Source: Neolewinella xylanilytica
GTDB lineage: Bacteria; Bacteroidota; Bacteroidia; Chitinophagales; Saprospiraceae
NCBI RefSeq assembly: GCF_002934605.1
Contig: NZ_PTJC01000007.1
Coordinates: forward strand, 248,001 to 312,000
DNA: 64,000 bases
Direction: 5' to 3'
Shown here: in pieces, positions 57,951 through 64,000 of the stretch
Numbering within the stretch: position 1 is the first letter of the stretch
Layout: each line of letters starts with the position of its first letter
Position numbers and translations under genes: made by a program
The notes under the pieces: generated by a model
What the model was told of the DNA's origin: nothing
The model's database searches: none
Seen by the model: only the letters and a program-made list of their open reading frames with translations

Positions 57951-58793
57951 ATGAGAAGCATTTCGACTGCCCTGAAGATCCTGTTCGTCGCCTTGCTTTT
58001 CGGGGCGATTAGCTGTAAACGGCTGCCTGCTAGAGTGTCCGTCGACACCGGTGACTTTTACACTTTCGGCCAGGCCAGCAAAGCGAACGCGAATATCATC
58101 CAGGATACGTCGGTCTACGAAAAGCAAGCGTTTCGCGAGATGCGACAGAAATTCGGCATGTTGCCGGAAGGGCTGCGGGAAAAAATTGCCGAAATGCAGT
58201 CGGGGATCGAAAAGGAATTTCCTGCTGCATCGATTGAAAAAGCCCTTGGCGTAGGTCTCCCCGTCTGGGAGCGGTCACGCGCTCAGGCGGATCACGAAAA
58301 GGGTGAGCTACTCTTAGTTCCCCTAGTCACCAAAAATAGCAAACTGTTGACCGGACTGCTGGTTTTTCGCCTGCGCGACGAGCACCTGGATACCTGGCAC
58401 CTCATGGAGAGGGCGGGCCTGCTGCATCCGCTCCTGGAAGACCGTCCGGTGGAATCCCGATCGGAATACGTCAATCTTTTACTAACGGCTGCTTTTGATC
58501 ATTACCTCTTCGATTACCAATTTTTGCCCGACCGGTATACGATCAATCCGAATCGGGGCGAGTACGAACCGCTGTTTTCGTCAACCAACAATGATCCGGC
58601 TACGCTTTCGACCGGCATTCACTTTATGCAGGGTTGCTTTGAACAGTACAGGCATGATGTGGAGGGTAACAGAAGCTCTACCAGCAAATTTATCTGCGAG
58701 CCATATTATTTGGTGGATTATAACCCGACTGTACTCCTAGACCAGGGTCCGACCCGTTCCCCTGCTGCTGACCCCGAACAGGGAGGGGGCTGA
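57951..58793 (+). CDS. Lipoprotein of unknown function
   Basis: The 280-residue protein has a lipoprotein signal (KILFVALLFGAISC, lipidated Cys about residue 22). The body is helical and mixed (MRQKFGMLPEGLREKIAEMQ, GELLLVPLVTKNSKLLTGLL). No family is recognised. It starts about 220 bases after argF', in a region somewhat richer in AT, so it probably has its own promoter; no clear one is seen. The C-terminus is Pro/Gly-rich and poorly structured. Confidence 0.75.
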   Translation: MRSISTALKILFVALLFGAISCKRLPARVSVDTGDFYTFGQASKANANIIQDTSVYEKQAFREMRQKFGMLPEGLREKIAEMQSGIEKEFPAASIEKALGVGLPVWERSRAQADHEKGELLLVPLVTKNSKLLTGLLVFRLRDEHLDTWHLMERAGLLHPLLEDRPVESRSEYVNLLLTAAFDHYLFDYQFLPDRYTINPNRGEYEPLFSSTNNDPATLSTGIHFMQGCFEQYRHDVEGNRSSTSKFICEPYYLVDYNPTVLLDQGPTRSPAADPEQGGG

Positions 58794-58920
58794 TAGCGGG
58801 TACCTAATCGAACGATTAAACGTTTGGATACCTTTGACGGGTAGGGATAAAATTGCCAGACGTCCGGGAAGCACGGGCAATTCGCATATCGTACCTTGAA
58901 ATTCGTAAATTGTCTATCCT

Positions 58921-60339
58921 ATGGCCCGCCAACTCCTAGAAACCGAACAGAAAGCCCTGGAAATCAACCTCGATCCCAAGATTTACGGCACCTTCGCCGA
59001 GATCGGCGCCGGGCAGGAGGTGGCCCGTCATTTCTTCCAGGTGGGGGCCGCGGCCGGTACCATCGCCAAGACGATGAGCGCCTACGATAAGGTGTATTCC
59101 GACCAGATTTACGGCACGGAGCCCAGTGGGCGCTACGTTTGCGAGAGCCGGATCCACAAAATGATGGACCACGAGTACGACCTGATGGTGGACCGGCTAC
59201 GGCACGACCGCCCGGAAACCAACTTCTTCGTTTTCGCCGATACCGTGGCCGCCATCAACTATACCCGCACGATACGCGGGAATGGCTGGCTGGGCCTGCG
59301 CTTCGAACTCACCCCCAATGGGGGTGCCAATGACATACTCCTCCATGCCCGCATGCTGGATAATGACAACCAATTGCAACAGCAGGCCATCGGCATCCTG
59401 GGCGTGAACATGATTTACGGGGTCTATCACTTCCCCGACGACCCGGAATCGTTGGTGGAGAGTTTACTCGACGGACTGAAGGGGCGCATCGCTATCGATA
59501 TGATCGTACTCAGCGGACCGGATTTCCAGGTCGATAACCGGCTACTAAGCCTATGGCTGGTGAAGCACGGCCTGACGGACATCACGATGTTCGACCCCCG
59601 GGGACGGAGCATTCACCCCAGCGAATTCCTGTACCGCAAGGCCGTGATGGTGGTGCGCGGCAGTTTCCGACCCACTACCCTGGTCAACGCCGATATGCTG
59701 GAGGCGGGGTACCGGCAGTTCCGCTCCGAGGAGGGCATAGACCCTTCCCACAGTTTTCTCCTGACGGAGTTGACCCTCGATAACCTGCAACATAGCGCCG
59801 AGATGAACGAGCGCGATTTTCTGCACCGGGCTACCCTGTTGAACGCCATGGGACAGACGGTCATCATCAGCAATTACAACCGCTACGGCGACCTGATCGA
59901 ATACCTTTCCCTCTATAAGGTGTCCCAGTTGGGTATCGTGGTGGGCGTCAACGACTTGCTTACCCTCATCAGCGACAAGTACTACGCCAATCAGGACGGC
60001 CGGCTACTGGCTGCCTTCGGTGAGATCTTCACCCGCAACGTTAAACTCTACGTTTATCCAGCTCAGCAGGAAGGAAGCGCCGATCTGATGACGGCCGAGA
60101 ATGTGCCGATTCCGGAAGGCGTAAAATTCCTTTACCGTCACTTAATCGACAGCGGTCAGATCGTCGATATCGACCACTTCAAGGCGGACAACCTGCATAT
60201 CTATTCCCGCGACGTCCTGGAGATGATCCGCGCCGGGGAAGACGGTTGGGAAAAGATGGTACCCGACCGGGTGGCCAAACTGGTGAAGGAAGACTGCCTC
60301 TTCGGCTATCCGAGCGAGAAGCTGGAATTTGAGTACTAG
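58921..60339 (+). CDS. Conserved uncharacterised cytosolic protein
   Basis: The 472-residue protein is strongly conserved-looking: it begins LLETEQKALEINLDPKIYG, then TFAEIGAGQEVARHFFQVGA. A middle block reads YGVYHFPDDPESLVESLLDG, and there is the MFDPRGRSIHPSEFLYRKAV stretch. Close relatives occur in Bacteroidota, cyanobacteria and planctomycetes, to my recollection, and carry conflicting labels such as nicotinate-nucleotide adenylyltransferase or TonB-dependent receptor, neither supported by motifs here. There is no signal peptide or transmembrane segment, which excludes a receptor. The function is unknown; an enzyme is likely given its length and conservation. Confidence 0.75.
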   Translation: MARQLLETEQKALEINLDPKIYGTFAEIGAGQEVARHFFQVGAAAGTIAKTMSAYDKVYSDQIYGTEPSGRYVCESRIHKMMDHEYDLMVDRLRHDRPETNFFVFADTVAAINYTRTIRGNGWLGLRFELTPNGGANDILLHARMLDNDNQLQQQAIGILGVNMIYGVYHFPDDPESLVESLLDGLKGRIAIDMIVLSGPDFQVDNRLLSLWLVKHGLTDITMFDPRGRSIHPSEFLYRKAVMVVRGSFRPTTLVNADMLEAGYRQFRSEEGIDPSHSFLLTELTLDNLQHSAEMNERDFLHRATLLNAMGQTVIISNYNRYGDLIEYLSLYKVSQLGIVVGVNDLLTLISDKYYANQDGRLLAAFGEIFTRNVKLYVYPAQQEGSADLMTAENVPIPEGVKFLYRHLIDSGQIVDIDHFKADNLHIYSRDVLEMIRAGEDGWEKMVPDRVAKLVKEDCLFGYPSEKLEFEY

Positions 60340-60493
60340 TAGCGACGACTTTCGTTGTCTGGCTGCTTTGCCCGCTTTCAACCCTCACCGCAAGCCACTC
60401 CACTGCAGTGGACGCTACTCGCTTACCACAACCAAAGCAAGTCCCTAGTTGTAGATACAAAAGTCTCCATCAACAACAAGAAAAGAAGCATCT

Positions 60494-60910
60494 ATGTATC
60501 CAGTCGAGCTAACCACGCCGATGTCCAAAGATCTGACCAACTTTGGATTTGAGTCACTGACCACCCCCGAGGAAGTCGATAATGCCCTTGGCCAGGAAGA
60601 AGGCACCGCCCTGATCGTCGTCAATTCCGTCTGCGGTTGCGCGGCGGCTAACGCTCGCCCCGGCGCGAAAATGGCCGTACGCAACGAGGCGAAGCCCGAT
60701 CGCCTCTACACCGTCTTTGCCGGTGTCGACCGCGACGCTACGGCCCAGGCCCGCGAGCATCTACTGCCTTACCCTCCCAGCAGCCCGAGTATCGGTCTCT
60801 TTAAAGACGGTAAGCTCGTTCACTTCCTGGAGCGTCACCACATCGAGGGACGGCCCGCCGAGGTAATTGCCCAAAACCTGAAGATGGCCTTCGATCGCTA
60901 CTGCAAGTAG
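60494..60910 (+). CDS. Bacilliredoxin (BrxA/BrxB, YphP/YqiW family)
   Basis: The 138-residue thioredoxin-fold protein has the family CGC motif at Cys47-Gly48-Cys49 (NSVCGCAAANARPG). Bacilliredoxins remove bacillithiol or other low-molecular-weight thiols from oxidised proteins. Bacillithiol is made by many Bacteroidota. It begins about 150 bases after the previous gene and is followed by a strong terminator, so it is probably monocistronic. Confidence 0.93.
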   Translation: MYPVELTTPMSKDLTNFGFESLTTPEEVDNALGQEEGTALIVVNSVCGCAAANARPGAKMAVRNEAKPDRLYTVFAGVDRDATAQAREHLLPYPPSSPSIGLFKDGKLVHFLERHHIEGRPAEVIAQNLKMAFDRYCK

Positions 60911-60930
60911 CACCACAATAAGATAGGTTT

Positions 60931-60966
60931 AACGCCCCGGGGAACACATCTCCGGGGCGTTTTTTG
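60931..60966 (+). terminator. Rho-independent terminator after the bacilliredoxin gene
   Basis: AACGCCCCGGGGA / TCCGGGGCGTT with a 7-base loop, followed by TTTTTT. It lies 20 bases after the stop. Confidence 0.92.
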
Positions 60967-61002
60967 TTAAACCCGTATCGTCGAAACTTAACCCACTTTA
61001 TC

Positions 61003-61425
61003 TTGATTAGCCTTTACGCCCTGCTGCTCACCCTACTGAATTGTGCTGCCCCGCAAACCCTGAACGTGGAGGTACTCGTACCCGCCACGGGGGGAGCGAT
61101 TTACCTGGCCGCCTACGATACGCCGGAGGCTTTCGATGAAAAGGAGGAAGTTTCCCGCATCATCCGTCCGGCAACCGCCGCGTCGCAGCGGGCGGAATTG
61201 AGCCTGGAGGTTCCCGCCGCGGGGGAGTACGTCATAGCGGCCTTTCAGGACCTCAACGGCAATGGTAAACTGGATACCAATTTATTCGGGGTACCCACCG
61301 AACCCTACGGATTTGCTAAAACGCCTCCCACCAAATGGCGGGCTCCTTCCTTCGAAGAGATTGCTACCCAGGTAGCCGAAGGCGACCAACTTAAAATAGA
61401 ATTGAAAAGCTGGGACCAGTACTGA
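61003..61425 (+). CDS. DUF2141 lipoprotein
   Basis: The protein is about 140 residues with a lipoprotein-like signal (ISLYALLLTLLNC). A DUF2141 domain follows (GGAIYLAAYDTPEAF, YVIAAFQDLNGNGKLDTNLF, PTEPYGFAKTP), whose DLNGNGKLDTN loop looks calcium-binding. I chose TTG 61003; an upstream TTG at 60964 lies inside the terminator T run and adds polar residues before the signal. DUF2141 proteins are small periplasmic beta-sandwiches without a known role. The sulfurtransferase gene starts 15 bases after its stop. Confidence 0.85.
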   Translation: MISLYALLLTLLNCAAPQTLNVEVLVPATGGAIYLAAYDTPEAFDEKEEVSRIIRPATAASQRAELSLEVPAAGEYVIAAFQDLNGNGKLDTNLFGVPTEPYGFAKTPPTKWRAPSFEEIATQVAEGDQLKIELKSWDQY

Positions 61426-61440
61426 TCGTACCTTAGACGT

Positions 61441-62259
61441 ATGAACACACCCATTCTTTCCGCCGAGGAGCTCGACGATCTTCTCCCCGAGAAGCCCCTT
61501 CTTCTCGACTGCCGTTTCGATCTCTTTCACCCCGATCGGGGCTATGAGCAATACCTCGCCGGGCACATTCCGGGTGCGTACTACGTGCACCTGGACCGGG
61601 ATCTCTCCGGTACGAAGGTGGAAGGAAAAACGGGGCGTCACCCCCTACCGGACCGCAATGCCTTTGCCGCGAAGATGGGCGCCCTCGGTCTTACCCCGCA
61701 CCGACCGGTGGTCGCCTACGACGATAAAGGCGGCGGTATTGCCGCCCGCGGCTGGTGGTTACTTCGCTATCTGGGGCACGAGCGGGTATCCGTGCTGGAC
61801 GGGGGGTACCCGGCCTGGTTGGACGCGGGGCTTCCAACCGAAACGGAAGCGCCGGAACCCCGGCCCACCGATCCGTATCCGGTGGCTCCGACCCAGCTTG
61901 CGGTACCCGATTTAGCGGATATACACCGGATGCTCGACGATGAGGATTACCGGCTGATCGATTCCCGCACCGCGGAGCGCTACCGCGGCGAGGTCGAGCC
62001 CATCGACCCCGTGGCCGGTCACATCCCGGGTGCCATCAATTTGCCCTGGCCCGACAATCTGGGGAAGGGAGACAAATTCAAGTCGCGGGAGGAACTGCAG
62101 AAGCGCTTCGCCGGACTAAAGAAAGAGCCGCAGCAGAACGTGTTCTACTGCGGCTCCGGCGTGACGGCCTGTCACAATATCCTGGCGTATAATTACGCCT
62201 TCGGCGAGCTGCCGGCGCTGTATCCGGGCAGTTGGAGTGAGTACCTGTTAACTAAATAA
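61441..62259 (+). CDS. Thiosulfate/3-mercaptopyruvate sulfurtransferase
   Basis: The 272-residue protein contains two rhodanese domains. The active-site loop is CGSGVTAC with Cys237, the form typical of mercaptopyruvate/thiosulfate sulfurtransferases, and the C-terminal SWSEY motif is present. The N-terminal half is the inactive rhodanese domain (AEELDDLLPEKPLLLDCRFD, then GHIPGAYYVHLDRDL). No signal, so cytosolic; it transfers sulfur to cyanide or thiol acceptors. It follows the DUF2141 gene by 15 bases and converges with the next gene, overlapping by 12 bases. Confidence 0.92.
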   Translation: MNTPILSAEELDDLLPEKPLLLDCRFDLFHPDRGYEQYLAGHIPGAYYVHLDRDLSGTKVEGKTGRHPLPDRNAFAAKMGALGLTPHRPVVAYDDKGGGIAARGWWLLRYLGHERVSVLDGGYPAWLDAGLPTETEAPEPRPTDPYPVAPTQLAVPDLADIHRMLDDEDYRLIDSRTAERYRGEVEPIDPVAGHIPGAINLPWPDNLGKGDKFKSREELQKRFAGLKKEPQQNVFYCGSGVTACHNILAYNYAFGELPALYPGSWSEYLLTK

Positions 62260-63159
62260 CGGAGTAGGGTAGGTATTCTCCGCTACCAGCATGGAGAAAG
62301 CCTCCTGCACCTTGGGCTTATCCTCCTGATAGGTTACGCCGTACCACTTGTCTTCGCTGACGAGTACCTTGACCGTAGCGCTGCCATCCTTGATCATACC
62401 GTCGACGAGCTCGGGGATGAGGTATTCCGCGCGCGGGTTTTCCTTGTTGTCGCGGGCGAATTCCTGAAATCCTTTTTCCAACCGGTCGAAGATGGAGGGA
62501 TGGAAACCCCAGAAGTTCATGGACACTACGGCGTTGTCGGCCAGTTCGTAGCGGTGGCCGTCCTCTCCAAGGTAGGTGACTTTGCTATCGGTGCCCCGCT
62601 GGATCTTGAGGCGCTCGTTGACGTCGCGTAGCAGGTAATCTTCGGCAACGACGGTTACGCCCCGGTTTACGGTACCGTGATCGGAGAGCGTCCGGTGGAG
62701 TACGTAACCGACCATGGCGAAGGTTTCCGCGTCGGCTTCGGCAACCAGGAAGGAAGCCATCTTCTGAAAGGCTTCGACTCCGTAGTAGTCGTCGGCATTG
62801 ATGACGGCGAAGGGTTCCTGCACGACATCCTTCGCCACGAGCATGGCGTGGGAAGTTCCCCAGGGCTTTTCCCGTTTCGCGGGGTCGATGCCCTCCGGAA
62901 CGAAACTGTCCATACCCTGGAAAGCGTACGCTACCTCGATATCGTCCTTAAATTTACCGTCGAATTTCTCCCGGAAAGGGGCTTCGATGTCCTTACGGAT
63001 CACGAAGACTACCTTGCCGAAGCCGGCCCGGATGGCGTCGTAGATAGAATATTCGATGATGCCCTCTTCGCTGGGGCCTACACCGTCGATTTGCTTCAGA
63101 CCGCCGTAGCGGCTGCCCATTCCGGCGGCCAGAATGACTAAGGTGGGTTTGTTTGCCAT
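62248..63159 (-). CDS. Sugar-phosphate nucleotidyltransferase family protein
   Basis: The 303-residue protein has the NTP-transferase start LVILAAGMGSRYGGLKQIDG. It also has the metal-binding NADDYYG motif, GYVLHRTLSDHGTVNRGV, and a C-terminal KWYGVTYQEDKPKVQEAF. Family members activate sugar phosphates as nucleotide sugars; the closest relatives resemble UTP-glucose-1-phosphate enzymes, but substrate is not fixed by these motifs. A 28-base gap separates it from the membrane protein gene upstream, in the same orientation, so the two are probably co-transcribed. Confidence 0.88.
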   Translation of the reverse strand: MANKPTLVILAAGMGSRYGGLKQIDGVGPSEEGIIEYSIYDAIRAGFGKVVFVIRKDIEAPFREKFDGKFKDDIEVAYAFQGMDSFVPEGIDPAKREKPWGTSHAMLVAKDVVQEPFAVINADDYYGVEAFQKMASFLVAEADAETFAMVGYVLHRTLSDHGTVNRGVTVVAEDYLLRDVNERLKIQRGTDSKVTYLGEDGHRYELADNAVVSMNFWGFHPSIFDRLEKGFQEFARDNKENPRAEYLIPELVDGMIKDGSATVKVLVSEDKWYGVTYQEDKPKVQEAFSMLVAENTYPTPLFS

Positions 63160-63187
63160 GTAATGTGTGGTTTTTCCTGTATAGCGG

Positions 63188-63853
63188 CTAGTCGCGCCGT
63201 TTGTTTAAGCGGGCGGCGCGAAATTGACTGGCCGTTCGCCAGGAAAGGTAGTAAGCATAACCGTATGCCGCAAATAGCGCCAGTAAGCCGATCACGAATA
63301 TGTCCAGGCTGATCCAGGTCGTGGCCGGCGCGTGCTCGGGGTAAAAGTTTTTCACTACCAACAGGTTGACCGTGACCACCAGGGCGGTCAGCAGCATGCA
63401 AAAGATGCAGGCGGCCCGGCCGAATTGCAACACCTTCGTCTGCCGCCGGAAGAGGGTCGTACGCAAAAAACGGAAGTACACTTCCTTGCCGGGTCGCATG
63501 GCTACCAGCTCGCGCAGGACGTGCTCGGCCGTGGCGTGATCCTGGATCCGGAAAGCACTGGCCGCCTTCCGGAAGAGTTGGTATTCGAAGATCTCCTCCT
63601 TTCGGCCGGGTACCCGTCGGATGTCGTGACGGATACTTGCGTGGATCACCAGATCCACCATCAGCTGGTGCTCCCGGTAAGCTCCCGTCTCGAAGAGCGC
63701 ATCCACGTACCAGACCGTCAGTTCGAAGTTTTCCACTACGTCAAGCCGGCCGATCTCCTGCTCCCGCTCCTCGTACGTCCGGATGATGCGGTGGTAGTCC
63801 GTAGGGTCGACGGCCCGGAGTTCGCGGTACAACTGGGAGTAGTGGCGGGGCAT
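63188..63853 (-). CDS. Two-helix membrane protein of unknown function
   Basis: The 221-residue protein has a soluble N-terminal helical part (about 1-145; SQLYRELRAVDPTDYHRIIR, FELTVWYVDALFETGAYREH). Two membrane helices follow at about 146-168 and 180-203 (ACIFCMLLTALVVTVNLLVV, ISLDIFVIGLLALFAAYGYA), ending in a basic tail. The helical part may contain degenerate TPR-like units. The start lies 15 bases after the upstream reverse-strand frame, and the nucleotidyltransferase follows 28 bases later, so an operon is likely. Confidence 0.75.
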   Translation of the reverse strand: MPRHYSQLYRELRAVDPTDYHRIIRTYEEREQEIGRLDVVENFELTVWYVDALFETGAYREHQLMVDLVIHASIRHDIRRVPGRKEEIFEYQLFRKAASAFRIQDHATAEHVLRELVAMRPGKEVYFRFLRTTLFRRQTKVLQFGRAACIFCMLLTALVVTVNLLVVKNFYPEHAPATTWISLDIFVIGLLALFAAYGYAYYLSWRTASQFRAARLNKRRD

Positions 63854-63867
63854 GTAGGAGGTACGAT

Positions 63868-63999
63868 TTACTGCGATGTTTCAGTAGCGGAACCCCCGCC
63901 GGAGGAGAAGGGTTCTCGATTTTCTTCGTCGTGTTGGGTAGGGGAAGACACATCGACACTTTTGACCGCCAGCCGTTGCGTCGTCTGGCACCGCGCATC
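63868..63999 (-). CDS. C-terminal end of a gene entering from the right edge
   Basis: On the reverse strand the frame is open from the window edge to a TAA at 63868-63870 and encodes about 43 residues. It begins DARCQTTQRLAVKSVDVSSP and ends GGGSATETSQ. It has the composition of an unstructured protein tail. It ends 14 bases before the start of the membrane protein gene, as expected for an operon. The rest of the gene is outside the window; no family can be named. Confidence 0.4.
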   Translation of the reverse strand, partial: DARCQTTQRLAVKSVDVSSPTQHDEENREPFSSGGGSATETSQ

Positions 64000-64000
64000 A

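Noticed and set aside
63741-63998. Reverse-strand frame of 85 codons at the right edge
   Set aside because: Arg/Pro-rich and overlaps the start of the membrane protein gene; another frame (63868-63999) gives a better protein tail.

Overview
The window looks like the chromosome of a high-GC member of the Bacteroidota, most probably Saprospiria (Lewinella-like). The evidence is: exported proteins with type IX secretion C-terminal signals of both classes (20282, 22262 and 49361 end in the common sorting domain; 46228 ends in the gliding-associated type B form); promoters of the TTTG/TAnnTTTG type; frequent TTG starts and a lack of strong Shine-Dalgarno sites; a Bacteroidota-type arginine cluster with an argF' transcarbamylase; and SdrD-B-like, DUF2141 and choice-of-anchor Q families. 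The assignment is inferred from gene content, not from a marker gene. Most of the window is GC-rich; bases 1-2560, the HsdS recognition domains and about 12040-13580 are AT-rich and look acquired.

Region 1 (1-12010) is an accessory island. It has a coiled-coil protein cut by the window edge, a membrane-anchored pentapeptide-repeat protein, and a split type I restriction-modification locus. hsdM, hsdS and a GIY-YIG-like protein overlap by ATGA junctions. A reverse-strand cargo follows (HTH/DUF2442 plus DUF4160 pair, and a DUF4143 ATPase), then hsdR with its own promoter. Two 96-bp direct repeats bracket the cargo.

Region 2 (12036-20160) holds poorly known exported and regulatory genes: an AT-rich exported protein, a PAS-LuxR regulator, an unrecognised 286-residue protein, a TPR-CHAT protease lipoprotein, broken gene remnants and a small lipoprotein whose natural start reads ATA.

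Region 3 (20282-32450) carries large type IX secreted proteins, an apiosidase-like glycosidase, a lipoprotein, a TspO-like protein, a YbiT-like ABC-F ATPase with a degenerate second site, a 360-bp tandem array with an 85-bp higher-order period, and an RNase H-fold protein.

Region 4 (32735-48678) is mainly housekeeping: purH, coaX, an outer-membrane protein, a TPR protein, a PspA-like protein, a histidine kinase, gcvT, a bestrophin, a CotH-like protein, a GH109/Gfo-Idh-MocA protein, a YeaQ-type protein and a phosphodiesterase. tRNA-Gln(TTG) and its terminator follow.

Region 5 (49361-64000) has a beta-helix secreted protein and then an arginine operon: GNAT, argG, argC, argD, argF'. The operon is preceded by a 180-nt leader encoding a 15-residue peptide with five arginines (MSQVSNRIRLLRRRI). 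That arrangement suggests ribosome-mediated attenuation by arginine and is the most interesting signal in the window. The transcarbamylase has Ala89 at the specificity position, which predicts N-succinylornithine as substrate. After that come a lipoprotein, a conserved unknown enzyme, a bacilliredoxin, a DUF2141 lipoprotein, a sulfurtransferase, a nucleotidyltransferase and a small membrane protein. argB, argE and argH are not in the window.

Three families of dispersed intergenic repeats run through the window: a 96-bp element with paired arms, a 17-22 bp GC-rich motif around CCTGCGCTCCGGCGCCC, and the TTAGTC/CTCCCTGCGGTCGCGG array units.
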